In this document: positions 1-9,088 of the stretch, one piece after another
Numbering within the stretch: the stretch's first letter is position 1
Layout of the letters: every line of letters begins with the position of its first letter
Assembly (NCBI RefSeq): GCF_900240945.1
Contig: NZ_OESG01000014.1
Location: forward strand, 1,718,015-1,782,014
DNA length: 64,000 nucleotides
Direction of reading: 5' to 3'
Source: Mycobacterium sp. 3519A
GTDB lineage: Bacteria > Actinomycetota > Actinomycetes > Mycobacteriales > Mycobacteriaceae
The notes under the pieces: model-generated
Database searches by the model: none
What the model was told of the DNA's origin: nothing
The model's input: the letters and a program-made list of their open reading frames with translations, nothing else
Translations under genes and position numbers: made by a program

Positions 1-1044
1 GCGCTCGGCGTGCTGCTCGACGCGTACGCGCGCGATGCCGACCTCACCGAGTTCGGCAGCAAGATGCAGCGGTTCTTCGTGCGCAACGCGTTGGTGGCAA
101 GGCTGGTGTCGGAGGCGGCGTTCAAGCAGCATCCACAACACGCTGGCATCGCCATCGAGCGACCGATCTTCGTCACCGGGCTGCCGCGCACCGGCACCAC
201 CGCGCTGCACCGGTTGCTGACCGCCGACCCGAGGCATCAGGGCCTGGAGCTGTGGCTCGCGGAGTTCCCGCAACCGCGTCCCCCGCGCGAAACCTGGCCG
301 CAGAACCCGGTTTTCGCCGAGTTGGATGCCCGGTTCAAGAAGGCTCACGAGGAGAACCCGGACTACACGGGTCTGCACTACATGACCGCGGACGACGTCG
401 AGGAGTGCTGGCAGCTGTTACGCCAGTCGCTGCACTCGGTGTCCTACGAGACGCTCGCGCACATCCCGACCTACTCGCAGTGGCTGGCCCGGCAGGACTG
501 GACGCGACCGTATCAACGGCACCGCAGGAACCTACAGTTGATCGGGCTGAACGAGGCGGAGAAGAAGCGGTGGGTGTTGAAGAACCCGAGCCACCTGTTC
601 GCCCTCGACGCGTTGTTCGCCACGTATCCGGACGCCCTGGTGATCCAGTGTCACCGGCCCCCTGAGACGATCATGGCGTCGATGTGTTCGTTGGCGCAGC
701 ACACCACCGAGGGATGGTCGACGACGTTCGTCGGTGAAACCATCGGCGCCGATGCGCTGGAGACCTGGTCGCGCGGTCTCGAGTTGTTCAATACCGAACG
801 CGCCAAACATGATTCGGCTCAGTTCTACGATATGGACTACTTCGACTTCATCGCCGACCCGCTCCGCGAACTCGAGAAGATCTACCGCCACTTCGGCATC
901 GAGTTCACCGATGCGGCCAGGACGGCGGCGCAGGACACCCACGCCGAGAGCAAAAAGGGGCCCCGCGCGCCCAAACACACCTACTCACTGGCCGACTACG
1001 GTCTGACCGACGAACAGGTCAAGGACCGGTTCAAAGGGCTGTGA
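1..1044 (+). CDS. Sulfotransferase family protein (5' end outside window)
   Basis: Predicted PAPS-dependent sulfotransferase, which would transfer sulfate from PAPS to a hydroxyl or amino group of an unknown acceptor. The reading frame is open from base 1, and the first in-window start (GTG at 10) lies inside the conserved region, so the true start is probably upstream. The PAPS 5'-phosphosulfate loop TGLPRTGTT is at about residues 56-64 counted from that GTG, and a CHRPPETIMAS segment fits the 3'-phosphate site. It sits beside a PknH-like lipoprotein gene, an Rv3527-like gene and kshA, matching the neighbourhood of Rv3529c in M. tuberculosis. The tail is convergent with the next gene, four bases apart. 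The substrate cannot be told from sequence. Confidence 0.85.
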   Translation, partial: ALGVLLDAYARDADLTEFGSKMQRFFVRNALVARLVSEAAFKQHPQHAGIAIERPIFVTGLPRTGTTALHRLLTADPRHQGLELWLAEFPQPRPPRETWPQNPVFAELDARFKKAHEENPDYTGLHYMTADDVEECWQLLRQSLHSVSYETLAHIPTYSQWLARQDWTRPYQRHRRNLQLIGLNEAEKKRWVLKNPSHLFALDALFATYPDALVIQCHRPPETIMASMCSLAQHTTEGWSTTFVGETIGADALETWSRGLELFNTERAKHDSAQFYDMDYFDFIADPLRELEKIYRHFGIEFTDAARTAAQDTHAESKKGPRAPKHTYSLADYGLTDEQVKDRFKGL

Positions 1045-1048
1045 GTGC

Positions 1049-1696
1049 TCAGGCCGTCGTATTGGCCAGTTTTTCAATGCGGTTGAGCGCATCCTGGGCC
1101 AGCGACAGCACCTCGTAGCCGTTGACGGCCGCGCACGTCGAAATCCGCACGGCCGCGTTGTGTGCGGCGACGAACGCGTTGTCACACGCCCAGTCCGGTG
1201 CTTGGAACGAGTAGAGCACGATGTCGGGCGAGCCCGAATTCACCTGCGGTAGCAGATGGAAGTGGTACTCGCGACCGCGCATATCGGTGACGGTGAACGG
1301 CACACCGCGGCAGGCTTCGATGGTGCGCTCGGTCTGCGCGAGCGCCTGCTTGGGGTCGAAGTCGGCGTGGTAGACGCCCGCCGCCTCGTCGATCACGACG
1401 TCCCTGCCGTTCTCGGTGTCCACCCAGTGCCCGCCGTCGGTCGCCGCGGGATCCAGATCGAAGATCAGTGGCGGGTCGACCTCTTGCGACATCCCGTTGC
1501 ACTCCTGCGGTTCGACGGCGACGAACAAGTTGCCGTCCCTGTCCTGGACCTTGTCGCTCAACAGGTCTTCGACCTGAAGCGTGGTGATCGGTGCCACCGG
1601 CCGTTCCGGCCGCGGCGTGGGTCCCTCGACGTTTCGTGTGCAGCCCGCGACGGCGAGGCTGATCAGCAGGCTAGCCGTCGCCCGGCGAAGGGGCAC
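1049..1696 (-). CDS. Lipoprotein with PknH-type extracellular sensor domain
   Basis: A 215-residue exported lipoprotein. Residues 1-19 form a signal peptide ending in the lipobox AVAGC (Cys19 is the lipidated residue). The mature part resembles the extracellular PknH_C-like sensor domain common in mycobacterial lipoproteins: it keeps the spaced cysteines (ECNG, EACRG, WACDN, STCAA) that in PknH pair as disulfides, and the WxC..A..AHN..V...C pattern near the end. The ligand is unknown. Its start overlaps the end of the upstream Rv3527-like gene by 26 bases, which suggests translational coupling and one operon with kshA. Confidence 0.75.
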   Translation of the reverse strand: MPLRRATASLLISLAVAGCTRNVEGPTPRPERPVAPITTLQVEDLLSDKVQDRDGNLFVAVEPQECNGMSQEVDPPLIFDLDPAATDGGHWVDTENGRDVVIDEAAGVYHADFDPKQALAQTERTIEACRGVPFTVTDMRGREYHFHLLPQVNSGSPDIVLYSFQAPDWACDNAFVAAHNAAVRISTCAAVNGYEVLSLAQDALNRIEKLANTTA

Positions 1697-2132
1697 TGGA
1701 CATTTCCTCTAGACACCCTTCGGCCACGGCGTGCCTGATGCTGTCGGCGAGCTTCGGGCATGATTTGGCGCGAGCGGATTGGCCGCCGGATTGTCGGATT
1801 TCGGTGAAGTACGCGCAGCGCTGTGAGGCTTCCGTGTTCCACTGCACCGACGTGTGGCCCGGACCCAGCTTCTTGACCTGCACCGCGACGTGGCAGAACC
1901 GGCAGTCGACGGACACCAGCCCGGACGTCAGATAGCGCTCGCGGTCGCGCCTGGTGGCCTCCCGCACCGCCGCGGCGCGGTGCGGATCTGAGGCGAAGTT
2001 CGGTGCGCCAGGTGACTTTCGCGCGCCGGTGTCCGCCGGTGCACCGTGCCCGTCGTCGTCGTGTGCGCCGTAGAGTTCCAGCATCGACCGCGCCAGCTGG
2101 TCGACGTCGGGGGCGTCGTCGCGCGCGGTCAT
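1671..2132 (-). CDS. Conserved hypothetical protein, Rv3527-like, cysteine-containing
   Basis: A 153-residue cytoplasmic protein with no signal peptide. The first half is charged and low in complexity. The second half has a CRFC pair at residues 77 and 80 and further cysteines at 106, 125 and 140, which could bind a metal or a cluster; this is inference. Its start codon follows the kshA stop directly with no gap, so the two are almost certainly co-transcribed. The same position next to kshA is held by Rv3527 in M. tuberculosis, a conserved gene of unknown function. A role linked to the Rieske oxygenase is possible but unproven. Confidence 0.75.
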   Translation of the reverse strand: MTARDDAPDVDQLARSMLELYGAHDDDGHGAPADTGARKSPGAPNFASDPHRAAAVREATRRDRERYLTSGLVSVDCRFCHVAVQVKKLGPGHTSVQWNTEASQRCAYFTEIRQSGGQSARAKSCPKLADSIRHAVAEGCLEEMSSAPSPGDG

Positions 2133-3293
2133 CTAGGAGCCGGTCTTTTCCTTCTCGCTGTCCTTCTCCAAGGCCTTCGCCTTGAGGTTCTCTTCGACCT
2201 CGACGTGCCACTTCTCGTTGGCGGCGGTGGTGTCGATTTCGATCTCGAACCGGTCGGTCATATCGGGCGTCACGTCCGCGACGTCCACGTAGAACTGCTG
2301 ATACCACCGGCGCATCTGATAGACCGCGCCGTCTTCCTCGACGAGCAGCGGATTCTCGATGCGAGTCTTGTGCTTCCAGATCTCGACGTCCTGCAGGAAG
2401 CCCTTGCTGACGCCTTCGGTGAACACCGTCGCCAGCTTCTCGGTGGTGGCCTCGTCCAACCCCTTCGGCTTCTCCACGATCACACCCCATTGCAGCATGA
2501 ACGAGTTCTGAGTGACCGGGTAGTGGCAGTTGATCAGGATCGACTCGGCCTTGAAGCCGCCGTAGCTGTTGTGCAACCAGTTGATCATGAACGACGGACC
2601 GAAGTAGGACGCTTCCGAATCCAGATGCGCCTCACCGTAAGTGGTGCCCATGTCGTTGACATCCGGCCGGCCGACGTTGTGCAGGTACTGCGACGCGATG
2701 TGGCCCTCGAACACGTTCTTGAAGTACGTCGGAAGACCGAAATGGATGTAGAAGAAGTGCGCCATATCGGTGACGTTGTCGATGATGTCGCGGCAGTTGG
2801 ACCCCTCGATCAGAATCGAGTTCCACTTCCAGTCGGTCCACTCGTCGCTGGCGGCCTCCGGGATGTCCGGGATGCGCACCTCCGGCTGCGGCGGGTTGCC
2901 CTCGTGGTCGTGCCAGACGAACAGCAGGCCGCCGCGCACGTCGGTGGTCCACGACCGGGTGCGGGCCAACCGCGGGGTGCGTTTGGCGTACGGCACGAGC
3001 TTGCACTTGCCGTCGCCGCCCCAGCGCCAGTCATGGAACGGGCAGGCGACCTCGTCGCCCTTGATGGTGCCCTGCGCCAGGTTGCCGCCCATGTGGCGGC
3101 AGTAGCCGTCGAGCACTTTGACGTCGCCATGCGAGTCGGCGAAGACCACCAACATGGTGCCGAAAATCTCGATGCCGTGCGGTTTGCCGTCCAGGTAGTC
3201 CTGCACAGGGCCTAGGCAGTGCCAGCCACGCGCGTACCTGTCCGGCAGCGTGCCGGCGTCGATCTCGCGAATGCCTGCGGTTTCGGTGGTCAC
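2133..3293 (-). CDS. kshA: 3-ketosteroid 9-alpha-monooxygenase, oxygenase component KshA
   Basis: Terminal oxygenase of the two-component 9-alpha-hydroxylase. With the reductase KshB (not in this window) it hydroxylates C9 of 3-ketosteroids, and the product's ring B opens after 1,2-desaturation. The 386-residue protein has the Rieske motif with ligands Cys65, His67, Cys84 and His87, and the mononuclear iron site begins with His179 and His184 in the segment DNVTDMAHFFYIHFG. The length matches the family. The chosen GTG start at 3293 gives the usual N terminus. A perfect KstR operator lies 30 bases upstream, shared with the divergent gene at 3427. It leads an operon with the Rv3527-like and lipoprotein genes. 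Confidence 0.96.
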   Translation of the reverse strand: MTTETAGIREIDAGTLPDRYARGWHCLGPVQDYLDGKPHGIEIFGTMLVVFADSHGDVKVLDGYCRHMGGNLAQGTIKGDEVACPFHDWRWGGDGKCKLVPYAKRTPRLARTRSWTTDVRGGLLFVWHDHEGNPPQPEVRIPDIPEAASDEWTDWKWNSILIEGSNCRDIIDNVTDMAHFFYIHFGLPTYFKNVFEGHIASQYLHNVGRPDVNDMGTTYGEAHLDSEASYFGPSFMINWLHNSYGGFKAESILINCHYPVTQNSFMLQWGVIVEKPKGLDEATTEKLATVFTEGVSKGFLQDVEIWKHKTRIENPLLVEEDGAVYQMRRWYQQFYVDVADVTPDMTDRFEIEIDTTAANEKWHVEVEENLKAKALEKDSEKEKTGS

Positions 3294-3322
3294 CTCTGGT
3301 CTCCCAATCTGTGCTCTCTAAC

Positions 3323-3336
3323 TAGAACACGTTACA
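3323..3336. promoter_or_regulatory. KstR operator between kshA and the carbonic-anhydrase-like gene
   Basis: TAGAACACGTTACA matches the mycobacterial KstR consensus TnnAACnnGTTnnA at every fixed position. KstR is the TetR-family repressor of upper sterol catabolism and is released by a steroid-CoA ester. The site is 30 bases upstream of the kshA start and 90 bases upstream of the divergent gene at 3427, so it may serve one or both. Confidence 0.9.
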
Positions 3337-3426
3337 GTTTTTGCCCCGCGGGGCGCAATCGACGCGGTTGATCGGCTCCCACGCGCAAGCGCTCGTCGGC
3401 GGGTTTACCTGCGGTATACCTAAACG

Positions 3427-3957
3427 ATGCCGTTGTACTCATTCGAGGGCCGATCACCGACGGTCGATCCAGGTGCGTTCATCGCCCCCACCGCGACGCT
3501 CGTCGGCGACGTCCACGTCGAGGCAGGCGCGTCGGTGTGGTTCAACGCGGTCATCCGCGCTGACTTCGCACCGATCATCGTCCGCGAAGGAGCGAACGTG
3601 CAGGACTGCTCCGTGCTGCACGCGCCGCCGGGCATCCCTGTCGACGTCGGCCCCGGCGCCACGATCGCCCACGGGTGCGTGGTGCACGGCGTGCACATCG
3701 GCGCCCAGGCAGTGCTCGCCAACCACTGCACCGTCCTCGACGGCGCGGTCATCGGTGCTCGCAACCTGATCGCCGCGCATTCGCTGGTGGTCGGCGGCAC
3801 CAAGATCCCCGACGAGGTGCTGGTGACCGGCGCCCCGGCGAAGGTGCGCGGCCCGGTGGCCGGCACCGGCGCGCAGATGTGGGTGGACACCAACCCCGGC
3901 GCCTATCAGGACCTGGCCCGCCGCTACATGACCGGAATGCGGCCCGTTTCCGAGTAG
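3427..3957 (+). CDS. Gamma-carbonic-anhydrase-like hexapeptide-repeat protein
   Basis: A 176-residue left-handed beta-helix protein (YrdA/PaaY-like class). Repeats of the [VIL]GxxxxIxxx type run from about residue 15 to 140. His65, His82 and His87 are spaced like the zinc ligands of gamma-carbonic anhydrases. In the sterol cluster of M. tuberculosis the same place opposite kshA is held by Rv3525c. Homologues in other CoA-ester pathways have been proposed to act as thioesterases or acyltransferases, so the substrate is open. A TATACC box ends 6 bases before the ATG, so the transcript may be leaderless. Confidence 0.85.
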   Translation: MPLYSFEGRSPTVDPGAFIAPTATLVGDVHVEAGASVWFNAVIRADFAPIIVREGANVQDCSVLHAPPGIPVDVGPGATIAHGCVVHGVHIGAQAVLANHCTVLDGAVIGARNLIAAHSLVVGGTKIPDEVLVTGAPAKVRGPVAGTGAQMWVDTNPGAYQDLARRYMTGMRPVSE

Positions 3958-3964
3958 CGCGCCG

Positions 3965-3970
3965 TACCGT
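3965..3970 (+). promoter_or_regulatory. Putative leaderless -10 box for the MOSC gene
   Basis: TACCGT fits the mycobacterial TAnnnT -10 pattern and is followed by exactly 6 bases and then the ATG at 3977. There is no Shine-Dalgarno sequence, so transcription would start at or beside the start codon. Confidence 0.45.
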
Positions 3971-3976
3971 GGCGCC

Positions 3977-4963
3977 ATGCCCCTTGGCCGAGTCGCCGAA
4001 CTGTGGCGCTATCCCGTCAAGTCGCTGGGCGGCGCGCGGATCGAGCAGGCCGAGGTGGGCCCCAGGGGTGTCCTCGGTGACCGACTCTGGGCCGTCCGGG
4101 ATGTCGAGAAGGGTGTCACGGCGTCGGCAAGGCAACTTCCGCTACTGCTGACGGCGACCGCCAGCTATGTCGACACGGTTCGGCCGGATGCCGGACCGGG
4201 GAACGTTCCCGAAGTGGAGATCACCTTCCCGGACGGCACGACGGTGTCGAGCAGCGATGGCGCCGTGCACACCAAACTCTCCGAACTGGTCGACCGCGAG
4301 GTCGAGTTGACCGCGCTGCCGCCTGTCGAGGACACCAGCCTGCATGAGCTTCCTCGCGCGGAGCGATCCGAGACGATGTCGGCCGGATGGCTGCGGGCCG
4401 CCTTCGGCCTCTCGCACGACGAGAAGTTGCCCGACCTGTCGATGATGCGGTTCTCCGATATGGTCAACTTCACCCGTTACTCGACGCCACCGGGCATGTT
4501 CGTCGATCTGGCTCCGGTGCACGTGTTGACCACGACCAGCCTGGCCACCATCGGGTCCGAGCTCGGCGCTGATCTGGATGTACGTCGATTCCGCCCCAAT
4601 GTGCTACTGGCGGTCGATGATGCCGACGACGGCCTACCGGAATCTCATTGGACCGGAGGGCGTCTCGCGATCGGACGCACGATCCTCAACGTCGCGATGC
4701 CGACGATACGGTGCGTCATCCCCAGTCGCGCGCAACCCGGGTTCGAGGTCGATCGGCGAATCACCAAGGCCGTGGCCACTCGCGCCGATCGCTGCCTTGG
4801 TGTCTACTGCTGGGTCCACACCGGCGGCAGTATTCGGGTCGGCGATGACGTCGGACTGCGTCCCGCCGCCTCCTCGCGACGGTTATTCGGTGAGGCGGGA
4901 CGACGCGCGAAGCGGATCACATTCGGCTTGGTCAACATGGGAATTGACCGGCTCTCGCGGTGA
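3977..4963 (+). CDS. MOSC domain-containing protein
   Basis: A 328-residue protein with an N-terminal MOSC_N beta-barrel domain, starting with the family-typical LxRYPVKSLGG-like segment (residues 8-19), followed by a C-terminal MOSC domain. MOSC proteins bind sulfur or molybdopterin-linked ligands; members such as the mitochondrial amidoxime-reducing component carry molybdenum cofactor. A conserved catalytic cysteine could not be assigned with confidence. The gene lies at the junction between the sterol cluster and the sugar locus. Its last 160 bases overlap, tail to tail, a small gene on the other strand. Confidence 0.8.
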   Translation: MPLGRVAELWRYPVKSLGGARIEQAEVGPRGVLGDRLWAVRDVEKGVTASARQLPLLLTATASYVDTVRPDAGPGNVPEVEITFPDGTTVSSSDGAVHTKLSELVDREVELTALPPVEDTSLHELPRAERSETMSAGWLRAAFGLSHDEKLPDLSMMRFSDMVNFTRYSTPPGMFVDLAPVHVLTTTSLATIGSELGADLDVRRFRPNVLLAVDDADDGLPESHWTGGRLAIGRTILNVAMPTIRCVIPSRAQPGFEVDRRITKAVATRADRCLGVYCWVHTGGSIRVGDDVGLRPAASSRRLFGEAGRRAKRITFGLVNMGIDRLSR

Positions 4964-5187
4964 CGTTGGCCCAACAGTAACCGGCAGGTGCGCAGCAGTA
5001 GCTCGCGCTCGTCCTCGGCGCAGTCGGCGGCGCGGGTCGTCGAAACCACTTGCACGCAGCGCTGACGCAGCCGATCGGCGCTCATGCCGAACTCGACGAA
5101 GCACTCGTTGTCGGGCGGACCGCCGTACGGTGCCCAACTCACCACAAACGACAGCAGGTCACGGTCGAAGCGATCCAATTGCCGCAT
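4804..5187 (-). CDS. Small conserved hypothetical protein downstream of araA
   Basis: A 127-residue frame. The first 80 residues look like a real protein: a helical domain with AxYGGPPDxExFxxFGMSxDRLRQR, a pattern I associate with short actinobacterial proteins of unknown function, probably DNA- or protein-binding. The rest is basic and low in complexity and lies opposite the MOSC gene, so the true C terminus may be the result of a lost stop. The chosen ATG (5187) is 17 bases after the araA stop, which places the gene at the end of the arabinose operon. A longer start at 5253 would overlap araA and lacks similarity. Confidence 0.55.
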   Translation of the reverse strand: MRQLDRFDRDLLSFVVSWAPYGGPPDNECFVEFGMSADRLRQRCVQVVSTTRAADCAEDERELLLRTCRLLLGQRHRESRSIPMLTKPNVIRFARRPASPNNRREEAAGRSPTSSPTRILPPVWTQQ

Positions 5188-5203
5188 GCGCCAACGTGTC
5201 CGG

Positions 5204-6715
5204 TCAGAGCCCGGCAGCGGCGTGGTGGTACACGTCGTTCCACTTGAGCTCACGAAGGAAGCCGCGCACGGTGGTGTCGGAATCGATCACCAGTAGTTCG
5301 GTACCCGTCATCGTGGCAAAGTCCTCGAGCATCTCCGTTCCGACCGCCGTGGTGAGCACGGTGTGATGGGGCGCGCCTGCGATCAGCCATGCCTCCGCGG
5401 CGACGGACCAGTTCGGGCGCGGCTCCCAGACCGCGCATGCGACAGGCAGCTTGGGCAACGGTGCGTTGGGCTCGACCACTCGAACCTCGTTGGCCACCAA
5501 ACGGAATCGGGAGCCGACGTCGCTGATCCCGAGGATCACCGCGTCCGAAGGCGCCGCGGTGAAACGCAACCGGACGGGATCTTCGCGGCCGCCGATCGAC
5601 AGCGGATGCACTTCCAGCGACGGCACACCGTCGGCGATGGACGGGCACACTTCCAGCATGTGGGCGCCGAGCACACGTTCCGCGCCGGCGGTCAGGTCGT
5701 AGGTGTAGTCCTCCATGAACGACGTGCCGCCGGGTAGCCCTTCGGCCATCACCTTGACCGCCCGTAGCATCACCGCCGTCTTCCAATCGCCTTCGGCGCC
5801 GAAGCCGTACCCGTCGGCCATCAGCCGCTGCACAGCGAGGCCCGGCAACTGGCGCAAACTGCCCAGGTCCTCGAAATTGGTCGTGAATGCATGAAAGCCA
5901 CCAGTTTCCAGGAACTTCCGCAGCCCGGCTTCGATCTGTGCACCGACCCGAAGGGATGGGTGGCGCTCACCGCCTGGCCGCAACTCGGGTGCCAGCCGAT
6001 AGGCGTGCTCGTATTCGCGGACCAACTTGTCGACTTCGGTCGCGGGCACGCGGTCCACCGCCTCGACCAGGTCGTTGACAGGATAGGTGTTGACCGACGC
6101 GCCGAAATGCGCTTCGGCCTCGACCTTGTCACCCTCTGTGACAGCGACGTTGCGCATGTTGTCACCGAACCGTGCCACCCGCAGGGTGGCGAGTTCGGCG
6201 TTGGCGAGCGCGGCGCGCGTCCACGCGCCGATGCGTGACCGGGTGCGCGGATCACTGACATGCCCGGCGACGGTCTTGCGCGCGGCAGACAGCCGCGTCT
6301 GTATGTAACCGAACTCCCGGTCGCCGTGTGCGGCCTGGTTGAGGTTCATGAAGTCCATATCGATGCTGTCCCACGGCAACTCGACACCGAACTGGGTGTG
6401 CAGATGCAGCAGCGGTTTCTGCAGTGCCTTCAGCCCGCGGATCCACATCTTCGCCGGGGAGAACGTGTGCATCCACGCGATCACGCCAACGCATTGCGCG
6501 TTGTCATTGGCCTGGCGAATCACCGACGCGATGGTGTCCGAGGTGACGACCGTCGGCACCCACACGATCTTCACCGGGATCTCCGAACAGCCATCGAGTT
6601 GTTCGGCGAGCTGACGCGATTGGCCGGCCACCTGGTCGAGGGTGTCCTGGCCGTACATCGCCTGGCTGCCGGTGACGAACCACACTTCGCCGTCGACCAT
6701 CCGTGAGTCGATCAT
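5204..6715 (-). CDS. araA: L-arabinose isomerase
   Basis: Converts L-arabinose to L-ribulose in the cytoplasm, a Mn-dependent reaction. The 503 residues match the family length (about 500). The N terminus holds [11 protein letters not shown], the middle holds the EDYTYDL segment, and the [10 protein letters not shown] segment contains a metal-binding histidine. The end, [14 protein letters not shown], is typical of AraA. The ATG start at 6715 overlaps the araD stop by four bases (ATGA). An alternative ATG 15 bases in would also fit the fold. AraA, AraB and AraD together feed D-xylulose 5-phosphate into the pentose phosphate pathway. Confidence 0.96.
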   Translation of the reverse strand: MIDSRMVDGEVWFVTGSQAMYGQDTLDQVAGQSRQLAEQLDGCSEIPVKIVWVPTVVTSDTIASVIRQANDNAQCVGVIAWMHTFSPAKMWIRGLKALQKPLLHLHTQFGVELPWDSIDMDFMNLNQAAHGDREFGYIQTRLSAARKTVAGHVSDPRTRSRIGAWTRAALANAELATLRVARFGDNMRNVAVTEGDKVEAEAHFGASVNTYPVNDLVEAVDRVPATEVDKLVREYEHAYRLAPELRPGGERHPSLRVGAQIEAGLRKFLETGGFHAFTTNFEDLGSLRQLPGLAVQRLMADGYGFGAEGDWKTAVMLRAVKVMAEGLPGGTSFMEDYTYDLTAGAERVLGAHMLEVCPSIADGVPSLEVHPLSIGGREDPVRLRFTAAPSDAVILGISDVGSRFRLVANEVRVVEPNAPLPKLPVACAVWEPRPNWSVAAEAWLIAGAPHHTVLTTAVGTEMLEDFATMTGTELLVIDSDTTVRGFLRELKWNDVYHHAAAGL

Positions 6716-7416
6716 CGTGGTGAGCCTTCCTCTGCTACGGCCTGCTGGCCGTACACGTTCTGGTAGCGGTCGAACAGCGCGTCGATGTCGCGGTCGTCGA
6801 TGCGGTCGAGCGCGCCGAGTTGCCGTCCGATGTGCACGGTGCGCGCGACGTCCTCGACCATGACGGCCGCCTTGACGGCCAACCGGGCGTTGGCGCCTAC
6901 GGTGAACGGCCCGTGGTTGCGCATCAGCACAGCCGGAGAACGGCTGTCCCGCAACGTCTCAACGATTCCGCGGCCGATCGAGTCGTCGCCGATCAGGGCG
7001 AACGGCCCGACCGGTATGTCGCCGCCGAACTCGTCCGCGATCATCGTCAGCACACAAGGAATGGGCTCACCCCGTGCCGCCCACGCGGTGGCATACGTGG
7101 AGTGGGTGTGCACGACTCCGCCGACCTCCGGCATGTGCCGGTAGACGTAGGCGTGCGCCGCGGTGTCGGACGACGGAGCGAACTGACCGTCCACCAGGTT
7201 GCCGTGCAGGTCGCAGACCACCATGTCGTCGGGCTTCAGTGCGTCGTAGTCGACACCGGACGGCTTGATCACCATCAGGTCGTGTCCCGGTACCCGGGCC
7301 GAGACGTTGCCCGCAGTCCAGATCACCAACTGATACTTGGTCAGCTGGGCATGCAGTGCGCAGACCTCGCGGCGGAGATCCGCGACGGTCGTGTGGATGT
7401 CGGACGTAACCGTCAT
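6712..7416 (-). CDS. araD: L-ribulose-5-phosphate 4-epimerase
   Basis: Class II aldolase-fold enzyme that turns L-ribulose 5-phosphate into D-xylulose 5-phosphate. It has 234 residues, the usual length. The zinc histidines are in HTHSTYAT, and a third is in RNHGPF. The substrate phosphate site fits the [10 protein letters not shown] and GNVSAR segments. L-fuculose-phosphate aldolase and related epimerases share the fold, but the position between araB and araA makes the assignment firm. It overlaps both neighbours by four bases. Confidence 0.94.
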   Translation of the reverse strand: MTVTSDIHTTVADLRREVCALHAQLTKYQLVIWTAGNVSARVPGHDLMVIKPSGVDYDALKPDDMVVCDLHGNLVDGQFAPSSDTAAHAYVYRHMPEVGGVVHTHSTYATAWAARGEPIPCVLTMIADEFGGDIPVGPFALIGDDSIGRGIVETLRDSRSPAVLMRNHGPFTVGANARLAVKAAVMVEDVARTVHIGRQLGALDRIDDRDIDALFDRYQNVYGQQAVAEEGSPR

Positions 7417-9080
7417 TCGTCTTCCTCGGCTCGTGCGTCGGCGGATATCGCGCGCAGCGTTCGCATCATCGGGTTGCCGCGGCCGAACCAGTCGTGGAGC
7501 TTGACGTACTCGGCGTACAGCGCGTTGTACCGCGCGGCGTGGTCGGGGATCGGTGTATAGGCGTTGCGGGTACGCCCGCCCATCTGTTTGGCTGCGGCGG
7601 GCACGTCCCGATACGCGCCAGCGGCCGCGGCGGCGTGGATCGCCGCGCCAAGCGCGGGTGCCTGGTCGGAATCAACGGTCGACAGAGGCAATCCCACGAC
7701 GTCGGCGTAGATCTGCATCAGCAACCGGTTCTTCAGGAGGCCGCCTCCGACGACGAGTTCGGTGACGGGAACACCGCTGTTGATGAAGGTCTCGACGATC
7801 ATCCGGGTACCGAACGCCGTCGCCTCCAGAAGTGCCCGGTAGATGTCCGCACACGTGGTGGCCAACGTCTGCCCGACGATCACACCCGAGAGCTGATGGT
7901 CGACGAGCACCGACCGATTGCCGCTGTGCCAATCGAGTGCGACGAGGCCGTGCTCGCCGACCCGCTGCCCGGCGGCGAGCTCGGTGAGTAGATCGTGCAC
8001 GGAGATGTTGCGGGCCCGCGCCTGTTGGTGGACGGACGGCGGAACACAGTTGTCGATGAACCAGGCGAAGATGTCGCCGACACCGGACTGACCCGCCTCG
8101 TATCCCCAGTATCCGGCGACGATGCCGCCGTCGACGACGCCGCACATGCCGGGAACATCCTGCAGGACGTTCGAATTCATCACATGACAGGTCGACGTGC
8201 CCATGATCGCCAGCAGTTGGCCGGGTTCGAGGGAATCGGCTGCGGCGGCCGTGACGTGCGCGTCGACATTGCCGACCGCGACCGGTATGCCCGCAGGTAG
8301 CCCGGTCCACCCGGCGGCGTCCGCAGTCAGGGTGCCCGCGGCCGCACCCAGCGCGCCGATGGGCTGGTCGAGTTTGGTGTCGACGAAGTCGGCGAACTCG
8401 GGATGCAATGCCGCGAGGAAGTCCCTGGCCGGGTAGCACCCGTCCTGGAGGATGCCCTTGTAACCGGCGCTGCATGCGTTGCGTACATAGGTCCCGCACA
8501 GCTGCCACACGATCCAGTCCGCGGCCTCCACCCATCGGTCGATCGCGTGATACACCTCGGCGTCCTCTTCGAGGATCTGCAACGCCTTCGCGAACTCCCA
8601 TTCGCTGGAGATGAAGCCGCCGTATCGGCGCAACCACGGCTCCTTCCGGTCCGCGGCGAGCGCGTTGATCCGGTCCGCCTGTGGCTGAGCGGAATGGTGC
8701 CGCCACAGTTTCGCGTACGCGTGCGGCCGGTCAGCGAAGGCAGCTGTCTCCGACAGTGGCGTGCCGTCCGCGAGCACAGGAACCATGGTGCAGGCGGTGA
8801 AGTCGGTACCGATTCCGACGACGTCGCCTGCGTCGATCCCGGCCCGCTGAATAGCCTCAGGGACAGCATGTTTGAGCACCTGGCGGTAGTCCTCAGGCAC
8901 CTGAAGCGCCCACTCGGCGGGCAACCGGGCCGCGCCGATCGGTAGTGATTGCGTCAGCACACCGTGTTCGTAGTCGTGCAGCGCGCTGCCCATTTCCTTG
9001 CCGTCGTCGACTCGCACCACGACGGCGCGTCCGGACAGCGTGCCGAAATCGATTCCGACGGTGTATTTCTGACGGGACAT
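7413..9080 (-). CDS. araB: Ribulokinase
   Basis: FGGY-family carbohydrate kinase that phosphorylates L-ribulose at C5 using ATP. The N terminus has the ATPase-fold motif VGIDFGTLSGRAVVV, the middle has the GNVDAHV segment, and the C-terminal ATP site includes VVGGGLLKNRLLMQIYADV. Starting at ATG 9080 gives 555 residues and places AGGA five bases upstream; a GTG at 9092 would add four residues and overlap the regulator stop (GTGA). Both are possible. It is part of the long minus-strand arabinose operon. Confidence 0.94.
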   Translation of the reverse strand: MSRQKYTVGIDFGTLSGRAVVVRVDDGKEMGSALHDYEHGVLTQSLPIGAARLPAEWALQVPEDYRQVLKHAVPEAIQRAGIDAGDVVGIGTDFTACTMVPVLADGTPLSETAAFADRPHAYAKLWRHHSAQPQADRINALAADRKEPWLRRYGGFISSEWEFAKALQILEEDAEVYHAIDRWVEAADWIVWQLCGTYVRNACSAGYKGILQDGCYPARDFLAALHPEFADFVDTKLDQPIGALGAAAGTLTADAAGWTGLPAGIPVAVGNVDAHVTAAAADSLEPGQLLAIMGTSTCHVMNSNVLQDVPGMCGVVDGGIVAGYWGYEAGQSGVGDIFAWFIDNCVPPSVHQQARARNISVHDLLTELAAGQRVGEHGLVALDWHSGNRSVLVDHQLSGVIVGQTLATTCADIYRALLEATAFGTRMIVETFINSGVPVTELVVGGGLLKNRLLMQIYADVVGLPLSTVDSDQAPALGAAIHAAAAAGAYRDVPAAAKQMGGRTRNAYTPIPDHAARYNALYAEYVKLHDWFGRGNPMMRTLRAISADARAEEDE

Positions 9081-9088
9081 CTCGGTCC

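Noticed and set aside
2046..3215. Long open frame on the plus strand opposite kshA
   Set aside because: It is an antisense shadow of a strongly conserved gene in high-GC DNA; its translation is V/D/R-rich with no recognisable motif.
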